A stretch of DNA of 53,473 bases, from assembly GCA_017961765.1 (NCBI GenBank), contig JAGCWQ010000023.1:1-53473 (forward strand). Reading direction: 5' to 3'. The notes under the pieces were generated by a model. That model had not been told where the DNA came from and made no database searches. It saw nothing but the letters and a program-made list of their open reading frames with translations. Position numbers and translations under genes: made by a program. Shown in pieces: positions 37,456 through 52,500 of the stretch (position 1 is its first letter; every line of letters begins with the position of its first letter). This DNA comes from Paludibacteraceae bacterium (GTDB lineage: Bacteria > Bacteroidota > Bacteroidia > Bacteroidales > Paludibacteraceae).

Positions 37456-37484
37456 CAAAAAAGGGACGAGATAATCCCGTCCCT
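37456..37484 (-). terminator. Rho-independent terminator of the giant HYR gene
   Basis: On the minus strand the bases 37484-37462 read AGGGACGGGAT-TATC-TCGTCCCT, a GC-rich stem of about 7-9 bp followed by six T and further T-rich sequence. It begins 25 bp after the stop of the giant gene (37509), so that transcript ends before menE. Confidence 0.8.
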
Positions 37485-37508
37485 AATTCAAACTTATTCA
37501 AAAATCCA

Positions 37509-40500
37509 TTACATCTTCACGACCTCAATTGTACCTTGTCGCGTCTTACCATTAGGCAAAACCAACTCATAGAAGAAGACGCCAGGATCGGCCATTGCTC
37601 CATCATAAGAGCCATCCCATCCCATGCCCTCGTGTACTTTCTGTCCGTAACGGTTAAAGATAACCACATAAGCATTAGGCATAAACACGTCATTCATTCC
37701 ATCCCTATCATAAGGAGTAAAGGCCGTAGGGATGAAGTTGTTCACGTTGATGCTGAGGACATTGGAAGACATAGACGGACAAACGTAGTCAGAGACAACC
37801 ACATAATAGTTAGCCGAATCGCTCAAGTTATACAAGAATTGTTGCATATACTTAGCCTCCGTTGAATCCGTAACATCAATCAATTCATCATCATTTTCCA
37901 AATGGACAGACTCAGAAGTCTTCAACGTTCCATCAATATCATACCTATTGCCAAAACGAGCATCGTAGTTACCTACCACACGATACCAATCGATATGGGA
38001 CGGCTTTTGATCCGTATTGAGTATCAACTTCGCATTGTCTCCCTCAAATAACGTTGCAGGAGCAGGAGGATCAGATGTCAACATCATCGTATTCGCATCG
38101 AACCTACGATGGACATCCAAGACGATGGAAGAAGAGACTTTCAAACGCTCCTCCCTAAACAATTTAGCATTCAATTCCGAGCCGAAGACTTCTACAGAAT
38201 CCGCACCCACAGGGAATGTGAAGCATGCGCCGAAGTAGGAATCCAACGAATTCGTCATACCACACTCATTCTCGGCATAGTAATAGAGTGAAAGCCTATC
38301 CGAAGCAGTGAAGACAGAATCCGAAGTGGTGTACTTGACACCGTCAATCATCCAGCCCTCCTCAGTCAAAGGATAACCCATGTCATCGATGCAGACACCG
38401 AACTGAGTCAAAATTTGATTCAATGGCAAAGAGTCGTACTCGCAGACAGAGAAGTCACCCGACTCCATGCTGATTCTTGGTTTCTCCCTCAAATCCAAAT
38501 AAGCAGAGGCCGTATCCGAACACAACGTAATGGTATCCATCGCCACGAAATAGTACAATCCCGATTGACTACGTCTTGTCAGATTTATCAACGAATCCCT
38601 ATTTCTATTGTAGGCGTCCCTATCTGAATTATAGAACTTTCTTGCATTCGTATTCGGGTTATCACTAAAGACCAACGTTGAATCAGAGATGGAACCTAAA
38701 TAGCAATCATACGTAAACGTAGATGGTATTGTCGTAATCGAGCCATCCCAATCTTCGATGAACAAGCTTCCTCGAGCCACCCTGACATTCTGAGACCACA
38801 AACTGATGGCAGTCGTATCAGAGACGCACGTCGTCAACGAATTTGCAGCCAAAGAGACAATCGTCTTCGGAGCAGAAACCATCACATACATATCGAGAGA
38901 ATCACGGTTACCGCAGAAATCGCTCACATAGACCCGAACGAATTGCGATTCGGAGATTTGAGTACCTGCCGTTGGGAACTGTTGGATTGTCAAATCATCC
39001 GTCTCCGTACAGTTATCTTGAACGATGGAACGAACTGCAGAAGAGAAGTCTGGAATTTCGAAATGACAACCCTTGAACATTATTGCCAAAACCGTATCCT
39101 TCCAATTATCAGGGAAGTCGAAATATGGATTAATCGTATCTACCACCGTGATGGTCTGAACCAACGGCAAACTGAAGTTTCCACAAGAGTCAACCGCTTG
39201 CCATGTCCTCGTAATCGTATAGTTGTAGTAACCACAAGAATGAGGGTCTGTCGAACGATCGTTTGTCTCCACCATAGCCGCCAAGATTTCGCCCTCCTGA
39301 CAAGCATCCGTAGCATACACCTGAGGTGCCTCAGGGATATCATCCTTACAACCCAACACCAGATTCTCGACCTCCGTAGTAATTACAGGCGCCAAGGTAT
39401 CCACTATCGTAAAGATTTGGTCGCAAGATGAACGCATGCCTTTCAAATTATAGATGAAATAAGTACGCTTCACCTCTTTTGTACACTTACCTGAAACCGT
39501 ATCTACAGAACCAAATGTCGAGAAGTCCAAGAACTTCTCCAAGACAGCAGAACCGCCAGCCGCCTTAAACTCGCTCCATGTAGAGTAAGGAGCAGGCAAC
39601 TCCTCTATACAAGAATATACCGTCTTTTGCAAAACTGGACACTCGATCGGAATTTCCACCAAATTGGTGATATGGATATTCTGAGAACAAGATGTATCGT
39701 TTCCTGAAGCATCAACGAATGTCCAAGTAACCACCGTCGTCGTATCCAACGCAAATGGAGCCTCCAAAGCAAGACCATCACTACGAGAAGGAGTTCCGAA
39801 TATTTCACCGTCACAAACATCCATCACTGATGGATTGACCACCATACCTTCTGCCACCACCTTCTCGTAAGGGACTTCATCGCCAAGTTCCGTCCATACG
39901 ATAGCGACATCCTCAAATATTGAGCAATCAACCGGAGGTGCAATTGTATCCTTAATTATGACATACTGCTCACAAGAATCCTCCTTCGTAGAATACTCAC
40001 TGACGAACTTCCAAACAATTGTGTCTCGACCAATCTTATAGACATCCGTCATCGCTTTTCCACTAACTCTTCTGCCGATGCCCCAGATTGTATCATTTGT
40101 ACAAGCATCCAACGCAAACGGTGTATTGATGTTCAAATCCTCAGGTGAAATCTCGCATACATTCAAATCCAACGCCTTCACAATTGGTGTGTTACGCAAA
40201 GAGTCACAATCAAATTTAGGAGCAATATCACTCTGCAAGAAGACATACTGCCTACAAGAATCTGTCTCCGTTGAATATTCACTCTCAAAGTACCAAACAA
40301 TCGTATCACGACCTACCACATAAGAATCTTCCATGGATCTTCCACTCGTCCTTCTTCCCACGCCTGGAATAGGAACATTCGTACAAGCATCCCGTGCAAC
40401 TGGAACATTGACATTCAAATCAGCTGCAGAAATCTCACAAACTCCGTTCAACACCTTTTCGATTGGCGAGTTATTCAACGAATCACAATTGAACACAGGC

Positions 40501-43500
40501 TTCAAATCGCTTTGGATAAAGACGTACTGCTCGCACGTGTCATTCAATGTCGAGTACTCGCTATCGAACACCCAAACAATCGTATCACGACCTACCACGA
40601 AATTCTCTTCCATCGTCTTTCCGCTCTTCCTTGTAGGAACACCTAAGATCGTATCCTTCGTACAAGCATCCAATGCAAACGGTGTATTGATGTTCAAATC
40701 GGATGGTGAAATCTCACATACGCCATGCAAAACTGTATCAATTGGTGCATTGTGCAAAGAATCACAATCAAACAACGGTTTCAAATCGCTTTGGATGAAG
40801 ACGTATTGTTCGCAAGTGTCATTCATCGTCGAGTACTCGCTATCGAACACCCAAACGATCGTATCGCGACCTACCACGAAATTCTCTTCCATCGTCTTTC
40901 CGCTCTTCCTTGTAGGAACACCTAAGATCGTATCTTTCGTACAAGCATCCAATGCAAACGGCGTATTGATGTTCAAATCTGCTGGAGAAATCTCACATAC
41001 ACCATGCAAAACCGTATCAATTGGCGCATTGTGCAAAGAATCACAATCGAACAATGGCTTCAAATCGCTTTGGATGAAGACGTATTGCTCGCACGTGTCA
41101 TTCAACGTTGAATATTCGCTATCGAACACCCAAACGATAGTATCGCGACCTACCACGAAATTCTCTTCCATCGACCTACCGCTCTTTCTCGTAGGAACAC
41201 CTAATATTGTATCCTTTGTGCAGGCATCCAACGCAAACGGTGTGTTAATGTTCAAATCGGCTGGTGAAATCTCACAAACGCCATGCAACAACGTATCGAT
41301 TGGCGCATTGTGCAAAGAGTCGCAATCGAAGACTGGCTTCATATCGCTTTGGATGAAGACATATTGTTCACAAGTATCATTCAATGTAGAATACTTGCTG
41401 TCGAAGACCCAAACGATTGTATCTCGACCCACAACATAACTATCCTCCATAGACTTGCCGCTCTTCCTTGTAGGAACACCTAAAATGGTATCCTTCGTAC
41501 AAGCATCCAATGCGAAAGGAGTGTTGATATTCAAATCAGCCGCAGCAATCTCACAAACTCCATGAAGAACCGTATCAATTGGTGCCTTATGCAAAGAATC
41601 ACAATCAAACACAGGCTTCAAATTAGAATTGAGCATCAACTTTTGATCACACGTAATCTGATTTCCTGTTCTATCTTGGAAGATCCAATGCATCTTATAC
41701 AACTCACCGACCTTGAAGAGTTCGTCGTCCTTAATTCTGTCTGCCATATCCTCAGACCAAGACAAAACGCCTTTGACCTTTCCGTCGCAATTATCGTCAG
41801 CTTCGTAATCGTTGAATTGGATGTTTTGGAAAGGAACTTCGCAAACTCCATCAACAACCTGAACTAATGAATCAGGATCGATAGTAAGACAGTCGAACAC
41901 AGGGAGCGTTGTATCCTTCAACATAATAGCCAACTGACAAGAATCCGTTTGAGTAATGATGTCCTCACCATATTTCGTAAAGATCCAACGGATATTGTAC
42001 TCAGTATCCTTCTTAATGTCTGTTGTCTCTGTCATAAGAGTCCAAGCCTCCGTTCCTGCCAAAGAGATCTTCATTATGACAGAATCCAACGGAGTAGAGG
42101 TGTTCGTCTTACAGTCAACATACTCAGCCGAAGCATTCATATCAAGACGTGTCAAACTATCCCGAACATCTTTCCATGTCAAATCTTGACAAGCCTCGAT
42201 GATAAATGTATCATCGCCATTTTGAGGACAATGGATATCGAACTTCTCATTGTCATTTACCGTCACCGTCTGTAAACATGTATCAGAAACATTTCCTTGG
42301 ACATCAGCCGAATACCAATAAACCGAAGCGACACCGATAGCAAACGTTGCATTTATCGGTTCTTCTGTCACCTTCTCGAATTTCTCTCCATCCAATGAAT
42401 AGAAGATGTCGGCAACTGAGCAATTATCGTTAGCCGTTGCTGGGGTCAAGACCATATCCATAGAACATCCGCTCGTCAAATTCTCGACGATTGGTTCAGG
42501 ACAGACAACAGATGGCCTTGTGCTATCATTTGCCTGTACCTTTTGCTCACATTCCGCACGATTTCCAGCCTTGTCTGCAACCACCCATACCACTTTATAA
42601 GGATCCTCACGAACCGGCATAGAGACTACCACTGGTGTTGCCGAGTAAGCCACATAAGTTGTATCCGTAGAGAAATCTTGGATAAAGTAGCCATACGTGA
42701 AGTCATCTGGATTCTTTTCGCAATTATCCGTAGGTTGGAACTCACTCAAGGCCACTGACATCTTAGCCATACAATCCACGGCATCCTTATCTGTCTTAGC
42801 CACCGTCTCGGTTGGACAAGTGAACTCTGGAATAGTCACATCGCCGATACGAATCTCATACTCGCAAGAAGAATCTGCCATAGCAGCCATCTGGTCTGTC
42901 TGCTCTACTGAGAAGACCCAACGGATTTGATAATTCTCCTTCAAAGCCAACTTAGCTACGTTCTTCAAAAGTGACCAAGACTCCTCCCCTTTCTTCCTAA
43001 TATAAACAGTCTCGTTTATGGTTGGATAAGAGAATCCTTCACAATTCTTCAAGAACTCAGCGTATGGTTTATAACTTGCTTTCGTCAACGAATCAAGCAA
43101 TTCTTCTCCTGATGGAGCTTCGCATGTTTGAACATCGAAGACCTTATCCTCCTCATCATCTGGACAAGTCACCTTAAACAAGAAAGAGTCACGGACGATA
43201 ATCGTCTGGATACACTCAGGAGACTTCAAGTCCTCTTTATCTTCAGCCCACCAAGTAATAGTATACTTACCAGGCTTGAAGGTCAAGTTAGCATCGACCT
43301 CGTTATAGATCTTTGGACCAGAGGCCTCACCATCGTCGAACTTGACAGTGAATCCATAATGATCCACACCACAATTGTCCGTGAACACACCTGTTGGTTC
43401 ATGGAGCAAGAAGGTTGTATCACAAGAAGCTGAAGTAATGAAAACATCGTAATCCTCCATCTTGGAACAATCCGCTTTTGGATTCTCCACATCCTTGATT

Positions 43501-46500
43501 CGGAAGTCCACCGTACAAGAGTCTTGAACCTCAGCAAAGTAGTCACCCTTCTTCACATAAACCCACTTAATCTGATAATCAGTTCCATATTTGAACGGCG
43601 TAGATTCCATCATTTCCGTCCATGTTACACCTTGATTGGAAGAGATATAGATAGTCGAATCCAATTCAACCCTCTCCTTCGTTTCTTCTCCGCCCTCACA
43701 CTTCGTAGCCGATGCCTTTGGCCAGTGGTTAGACTTGTTCAACAAAGTATCCTTAATGCTATTCTCCTCGCCTTTCCACAAGTAATCATTGCCAGTATCA
43801 CACCAATTGAAGGTAATGTCAGCAACAGAAGAACACGTCAAGTCAATCTTACGTTTGTCATTTACGACTACCGATTGAGAACAAGTATTACGCGCCTCGT
43901 TTCCAGCCGCATCCTTCACGCTCCATGTGATTTGGTAAGTCTGACCCACGTTGAATGTTTCCGAGGATGCTACCGTCCAAGACTTCATCGCAGCACCGTC
44001 TATCGAATAGGAGAAGTTGAAATCGTCATCTGACTTAGTACAGATATCGCTAACAGCCTCTTTCGGAGCCGACAACGTATAGAGAACATCACAACCATTC
44101 TCCACATCCAACGTAATCAGGCCATCTACCTTTTCACAATCGAAGAGAGGTACACTTGTATCCTTCACGACCACACTGATGGAACAAGTACGCTCAAGCG
44201 TCTCCACATTCTCGCCTTCTTTCTTGAAGAAATAGATGAGATCGTAAGTCGTTCCATATTCAAACTTCACATCGTCCGTAAGATCTGCGTAGGAAGTAGC
44301 ACTCCTCTCCTTATAGGTAATCGTCGGAACGATTGTTTCCTGTTTATTGTTTTTACAATCCAAATATACGGCATTCGGTGTTTGATCATCAGGAATCAAC
44401 GTCTTCACCCGACTCCATTCAAGAGTCTCACATTCGTCGATGATAACATCATTCAAACGTGGACAAGTGAAGTTAAATCCTGTCTTATCCGTAAGTGTGT
44501 AAGTACGCACGCATGCCTCTGACACGTTATTAGCCGCATCCTTGGCAATCCAAGTGATTTTCGTCTCACCCAAATTGAACTGATAACCAAATGCGTCATT
44601 GTATTCAACAGCATCAGCATCTCCAATCTTATAGGTGAAGGTAATGTCACCCGAACAATTGTCCTTAACCGCTGGAGCGACGACAATCATGGTCGTATCA
44701 CAGTTTGCAATTAGCTGAACTGAAGTATCCTTAGGACAGTTGATTATCGGCTTCGTCTTATCCAATGCCTTCACCGTTTGCTCACACTCAGCACGGTTGC
44801 CAGCCTTATCCTCCACTGCCCATACAACCACGTAAGAGTCATCACGCACAGGCATGGAGACTTTCACCGGCGTCGTAACATAAGGCACATAGACTGTATC
44901 CGTAGAGAAATCTTGTATGAAATAACCGTACTTGAAGTCAGCTGGATCCGTTTCACAATTGTCCGTCACACCAAAGGCAGACAAATCGACAAACATATCA
45001 GCCACACAATTCGCATCCGTCTCGGAAGTTATAGCCTCCGCTGTTGGAGGACAAATAAATTCAGGTTTCGTGACATCCCCAATTCGTACTTGGAACTCAC
45101 AAGTATCAGCCAAGGCAGCCACAAAATTGGTTTGCATCGTCGAGAAGATCCAACGAATATCATAAACGCTCTTCAAATCCAATGTAGTCAACGAACTCAA
45201 CTTCTTCCATGCCGTCGTTCCCGACTTCTTGGCATATACGGTTTCGGTTATCGTTGGATATTCATCGCCACACTTCCTTATGAATTCTGCTTTCGGCTTG
45301 TAGGAAACGAGCTTCAACGAATCCAAAATATCCGTACCGCTTGGCGTCGTACAAGCTTGAACATCGTATATCTTATCCTCCGTATCTGGACACGACACCT
45401 TCAACATTGCCGAATCACGAACAACAATCGTCTGCTCACATTCAGGAGACTTCAAATTCTCCTTATCCTCAGCCCACCATTTAATGACATGGACACCAGG
45501 GACGAAAGTCACAACTCCGTCAGTTGCATTATAAACCTTGGCACCCTCTCCCGCATCAAATTTCAATTTGAAACCGGCATGATCTGTACCGCAATTATCA
45601 GAGAAGACTCCCACTGGTTCACGCAACAAGAAGGATGTATCACAAGCCGTCGAAGTGATGAAGACATCATAGTTCTCCATCTTCGTACAATTTGCCTTAG
45701 GGTTCTCTATATCCTTGATCTGGAAATTAACCGTACAAGAATCCTTCACCTCTGCGAAGAAATCACCTTTCTTTACATATACCCACTTTATTTGATATTC
45801 ATGGTTATATTTAAATGTTGAAGATTCCGTTAACTCCGTCCACGTAGAACCTTTGTCGGAAGAAACGTAAATAACAGAATCCAAATCGACAGCTGTCGTA
45901 GTCTCACTACCATCCTCACACAACGTTGCGGAAGCCTTTGGCCAATGGTTGGACTTTTTCAACAACGTATCCTTGATACTGTATTCCTCATTTTGCCATA
46001 AATAATCCTCACCCGTATCGCACCAATTGAAGGTAATGTCAGAGACAGAAGGACATTTCAAATTAATCTTACGCTTGTCATTAACCACAATCTTTTGTTC
46101 ACAAGTATTACGAGCCGAGTTGCCTTCCGCATCCTTCACACTCCATACCAAAATATATTCCTTACCCACTTTGAAGGTCTCCGAAGAGGTCGCCGTCCAT
46201 TGCTTCTTCGCCTTGCCATCGATGGAATAGAAGAATTGGAATTCATCCGCATTTTTAGTACAAGTATCCGAAACAGCCGCCTTCGGAGCCTCCAACACAT
46301 AACTACTGTCACAAGCATTGACCACATTCAATGTAATTATATCATCCACCTTATCACAGTCAAATATCGGAGCACTTGTATCCTTCACAGAAACACTGAT
46401 AGTACAACGTTCCTCCAACGTCTCTATGTTTTCACCCGACTTGGTAAAGAGATAAACCAAATCATAGGTATTACCATATTCAAACTTCACGTCATCCGTA

Positions 46501-49500
46501 AGATCTGCATACGAAGAAGTACCACGTTTCTTATAAGTAATAGTTGGAACTATTGTCTCATCCTGATTCTCCTTACAGTTCAAATAGACTGCATTCGGTG
46601 TTTGTTCCACTGGAATCATCGGCTTCAATGTCTCCCAATTTATCGTCAGACAAGTATCGATAATGACATCTTTCAAATCTGGACAAGTGAAATTGAATCC
46701 CGTCTTATCCGTCAATGTATAAGTGCGAACACAAGCCACAGACTTATTGTTGGCCTCATCCTTTGCAGTCCAAGTAATCGTAGTTTCACCCAATTTGAAG
46801 GTAAAATTGAATGGTTTCTTATACGTTCCAGTCTTTGCAGATCCATCAACAGAGGCACCTTCAATCTTATAAGTGAATGTGATATTTCCCGAACAATTAT
46901 CCGTCACAGCAGGAGCTGTTATCGTCATTGTCGTGTCACACTGAGTCGTCAACTTGATTGCCATATCAGCAGGACAGTCGATGATAGGCTTCGTATTATC
47001 CTTTACGGTAACTTCATTTTTACACTCGTCTCTACGATTACCCGCCTCATCTTTTACGACCCAAGCGATTACGTATGGATCTTCTCGGACAGGCAATTTA
47101 ATGGAAGCCTTTGTTGTTTCCTTCTCAAAGAAGACGGTATCCGTCATTCCTTCAAGATCCTCGACAAAATAACCTATGTCAAATTTTCTCAAATCTGAGC
47201 CAGAACACTTATCCTGAATATTCAATGTACTGAGTTCCAACTCATACGTGGCCTCACAATCTTTATCCGTACTCGTTGTTTTCACAGTAGCATCTTTAGG
47301 GCAATCAAACGTTGGCGGTGTCACATCGCCGATTCGGATTTTGAATTCACACGTATCCGCCAAATCCGCCACATAATTAGTTTTCTTAACGGAGAAGACC
47401 CAACGAATATCATAGACGCCCTTCAAATCCAACGAAGAGATTGAAGACAACAACTTCCAACTTGTTGCCCCCGACTTCTTGGCATAGACCGTCTCTTGGA
47501 TTGCTGGATAATGAGAAGCATCCCAACATTTCCTTGCATATTCTGCCTTAGGCCTGAAAGAGACAGCTTCCAAGGAATCCAAAATTGCAGAACCGCTTGG
47601 AGTCGTACAAGACTCTATATTATAAATCTTATCGTCATTCTCTGGGCAAGTCACCTTCAATGCGGCCGAATCACGAACGGTTATTTCCTGATCACAAGAC
47701 TCTTTTGAAATATTATCCTCTTTATCAAGAGCCCACCACGTGATGGTATAAACACCAGGTTTAAATGTCAAAGTGGCATTCTCTTCGTTATAATCCAAGA
47801 CTGGAGAATCCGCACCATTCTCAAACTTCCACTTAAACGCATAGCCATTCAAATCACAATTATCCTTAAATACCCCCGTCGGCTCGCTCAACAAGAAGGT
47901 CGTATCACATTGCGACTTGATGAAGACATCTTTATGCTTCATCTTCGAGCAATCAGCCGTAGGTGACTCCGTATCCGTAATCTTAAAGCTTACCTCACAT
48001 GAATCGGAGACAACCTCCGTATAAATATCCTTCGGAGTAGAGTAAACCCATTTGATTTTATATTGGACACCGTATGTGAACATCGTCAGATCCTCGACAG
48101 GGCCCCACTTACCATTCTTATCTGGATAGAAATAGACTGTTGAATCCAAATCCATCTTAGTGGACGGTTTTCCGTTCTTACAAACTAGAGCACTTGCCTT
48201 CGGCCATTGGTTCGGATTCTTGAGCAAAGTATCCCGTACACTGTATCTTCCAGCATACTCTGTATACCAATACTGGTAGTCACACCAATTGAACTTAATG
48301 TCATTGTCGGAAGGACACACTAAATCGAAGTGTCGCTTATCTCTTACACGAATGGTTTGAGAACAAGTATTCTCTGAAGAGTTTCCATCCTTATCCTCTA
48401 CCCTCCATACAACCGTATAAGAAGTACCCACATTCAATTTTTCAGTAGTACCCGTCCAAAGTTTCTCCGCCTTGTTTCCGAGGGTATAATACCACTTGAA
48501 ATCATCCTTATTTGTCGTACAGACATCAGAAACAGCATTTTTTGGAGGAATCAATACATAAGAGGTATCACAAGCCTTCACCACATCCAAAGTAAGTATC
48601 GCATCCATCTCGGAACAGAGGAATGTTGGAGATTCCTTATCACCAATATAAACAGAGATCTCACAGGTCTTCTCCTTTGTATTGATAAAGGAACCCTCTT
48701 TTTTATAAGTGAATCGAATGTTATAAGTCTTCCGTGCTTGGAATTCCGTGCCATTTTGCACCGAAGAATAGTTAGTTGCAGACGACTCCTTATACTCTAT
48801 TATTTCCGTAGCAAGAGTCGTTTTCTTCGTCACACAATTAAAGAATGAGGTTCCTGTAGGGAGAGCATCCAAACCACTTAACATTGGTTTCAAATCACTC
48901 CATTTCAACTTGTCAGCACAAGTCTGGACATGAGGATTTAAATTCTCTGGACATAGAATCTCATAGTCTTCATCATCATTCACCGTGATTTCTTGCTCGC
49001 AAGTTGCCGTATTATCCGAAAGGTCTTTTGCCGTCCAGACAATCGTATGCTTACCCACCCTCAACGCAGGGATAGTGATAGTTGTTGTATGTGTTGGCAC
49101 AAGCACTTCTGCCTCACCATCTATGCTATACGAGTATATTATCACATCATCACAGTTGTCCGAAACCGTGAACTTACTCTTCGCCACAGTATAGGACACC
49201 TCACAATTACTTGTCGCATCCAAGGAAACAGCACCTGGACAAGTGATTGTCGGATTCGTCTTATCCTCTACAGTAAGGTCAAAAGAACATTGATCCTCAT
49301 TCCCCTTAGAGTCAGAGACATACCACACAATCGTATAAGTACCCTTGTTCAAATTTTCATTTTGATTCGAGCCATAGGTGAATGACCTTCTAGGTTTGAA
49401 AACAACACCATCCTTCCTAATTTCATACGCATAAGAGAGTTTTGTGTCACAATCCTTCACCTCTGTCGGCTGATATGTTTTCATATTGAACGTAGCCGAG

Positions 49501-52500
49501 CAAGCAGAGGCATTAGATGCCGTCGAAATAGTCACATTGGAATGACAATTGAAAGATGGCGCTGTCTTATCCTCCACCGTTACGACAAAATCACAAGAAG
49601 CCTCCTTGTTATCATTATTCCTAAAATACCAACGGTAGGTATGAACACCTATACTCAAGTCTGAAAAAGCAGCTGTTATTCTAGCCTTATCAGCAGAAGT
49701 GAAATCCTTCTTATAAACTTTATTTACCTTATCAGGATTATTATTACTATTCCACCATGTGGATGTTCCCGCTGGACCTGCCTCTTTCAAGTACCGTGCC
49801 TCTACAATTTCAGGTGTCGAATTATTCTCCGTAATCAACGTTTCCACACCGCCTACCACTGACACCAATTTGTACGGATAGATTTCCGTCTGTTCATGCG
49901 AAACAGTACCATGCAAGGCATTATAAGCATCCAAATCTGCAGGCCCAGCACCAGGACCCACCTTTTCTTTTTCATACTTCCAATAATCCATTCTTGCTTT
50001 TGGAGTCTCCGTATAACTATAGGATGCGCTACAATCGCTTGGATCAGATGCGACTAAAGTCTCGTCTGCAGGGCAATTAGGCACAGGTTTGAAACTCTCC
50101 ACCACCTCAATCTCCTGTTGACATCTTGCAACATTGCCTGCTTCATCCGTAAAGGTAAAATGAATGATATAAGTTGCTTGTCCTGCATCGCCAACCTTGA
50201 ACTGGTACTGCTGCAATGCAGCATCATTGGCTATTATATCATCGCCAATTTTCACTTCGACATTCACTTGGGTTGGATCCGTACAATTATCGCTTATATC
50301 TTCAGCAGTTGGGAACTTCAACTTTCCTGCCAGCGTATAGATATAGCCAGCACCTTCTCCTGCTCCCTTCCTTGCAGAAGCATATTTCATGTACTTATCA
50401 GAGGCGTTCTCACCCTTATCTGGATTATAGTTCACCAAAACCGTAGCGTTCTCAAACTTGCTACAATCTATTGTAGGAGGTTCATTATCCAACAAGACAA
50501 TGCTTGCATAACAATATTGTGTTTGCGTCACGATATTGTCTCCCGCCTTAGTGAAGGTCCAACGGATATTATATACCTTATTATATAATAAGGTTTCATT
50601 ATTCAATGGCTTATAAGTCGTTTCCGTAGCCAACTTGTAAGAAAGCGTAGGCGCTATGACAATATCCGTAGAGGTGCCACACTGCGTATAAGAAGCCGTA
50701 GGGAATTTAGCCTTGAAATCAGGATCAGCAGCTTGAATCTCCGCCCAAGTCTTTCCATCGCAGACATTGATTGTATCGTTCTCTGTCAAGGAAGTATTAC
50801 AAGTCAAATCAAATGGACGATTATCGTTAATCTCAATCAATTGCGTACAGTAAGCCGTGTTTCCTGCCGTATCTGCAAAAGCCCACAACAAGTAGGTATT
50901 TCCCACATTATACAACATTGGCACCTTATCCGCAGCTTCATACTTGTTAGGGTCTTTGCCTGGGTTATCTTTACTTTCCTTATAGCCATAGAAAGTTACC
51001 GTCACTCTTTCCTCTTCCGTGATTTGAGAAACGTCAGGAACATTTACCTTTATATAGGCATCACAAGCATCCACATCCCTACTAATAGATCCTATTTGGC
51101 TACAATCCAATGTTGGAGGGATACCGGCAATCACTTTCACCTTGTAGGAACATTCCACAACTTTTTCACAGCCATCTGTCAACTTATAGATAACTGTATG
51201 CGTTCCTTCAGCCAAAGCAACGGTTGAACCCATCGTCTTATTTTTTCCATCCACGATAACCTCTATCGTAGCCGAACCACAAGCTACAGAATAAGAAGAG
51301 GAAGAGAGAACAGGAAGTTTATAATCTCGTGTATTCGGATCAGAATAATTTGGCCCCAACTCCAAAACCACATCCTCCGTCTCTGGGCAGAGGATGGTTG
51401 GCATTTCCGGATTTTCCACTTCCAATTCTATCTTGAATTTCGCCTTACAACCCAAGTTATCGATTTCTACTTCAGGCGTATATTTTTTATCAATTCCATT
51501 ACATGCTTTTGATTTGTCGACATTCAAGGTCGCCTCCCACTCTTTCGTTGATTTAGTGGCATCGGTCCATGTATATTTATAGCCGAAGCCATTATAAGGA
51601 TTAGGCAATGAGGCCTCTCCTACGACTTTCTCCCCTAAGACTTGCAACTCAACTGATTTATCATTGTAGTACACAAAATCAGCCGCACACAATCGTCCGG
51701 TAACCGAGGGAGCCTCCAACTTGAATTTACGCAAACGAGGGTCTCTGAGAACCCGAAAATCAAAGTGCGTCCTACAAATCTCCGAATTTCCTGCATTTCT
51801 TGCGATAACCTCTATTTTATATTTCTTCTTATTCTTATCCTCCGAAAAATAGCGATGTTGATTCATCCATTCTGTATCCAAATAGACATTGAGACCTTGA
51901 TCATTTGATTTATTAGGGTTATACTTTTTATGGAATGCCGAGTTCTCATCTTCTTTTTCCGAGAAATCCCTCCTTACATCAAGTTCAGTGATTCCATCAC
52001 CATTCAAGGAGTCTCCCTCCGGTCCATAGACCAACCACTCATAATTTTTATCTCCATAATAGGAATCCAAAACATCCGTGTTCAACAAAGTGAAAGGAAG
52101 CTCTGTTTTATCCGCCAACAAACAAGCCAACGTATCACCACCAATAGAGACACAAGCATTGTGGGCACAGTCTTCACCAACAAGGGTAAATTCGACTTCA
52201 GACTTTAATTCTTTACCTTGAGCATCATAACCATAAGAAGAAGTGACCCTATATAACCCTGCCCCGATTTTCGTCATAGGTATATCTGCCATGACATTGA
52301 CCGAGACATAATTTCCTGAAGTCGGATCCAATTGTTGTTTCGGTTGATATTTGATACCAGGAATACTTTCCCACTTTCCATTACTTTCATTATACATTTG
52401 CCACGTTATCTGCTTACCCGATGCGAAACCAGCCGTAGCAACCGTCACGCTATCACCTACACAAGCCACACGCGGAGTCACACAAACATTTTCAGACTCG

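Noticed and set aside
37400-37501. N-terminal extension of menE to 37501
   Set aside because: The extension spans a terminator hairpin and a promoter box and encodes residues that do not resemble MenE.
40333-41439. 368-codon open frame on the plus strand across the 279-bp repeats
   Set aside because: It is the antisense shadow of the repeated HYR units: it has the same 279-bp period, no start context, and mirrors the highly supported minus-strand gene.
39960-41640. CRISPR array
   Set aside because: The repeat unit is 279 bp without spacers and is coding throughout; these are protein-module duplications.
44778-47198. Two plus-strand open frames of about 350 codons antisense to the giant HYR gene
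   Set aside because: They are Arg/His/Ile-rich, lack domain patterns and lie wholly inside the giant gene; shadow frames are expected in long repetitive genes.
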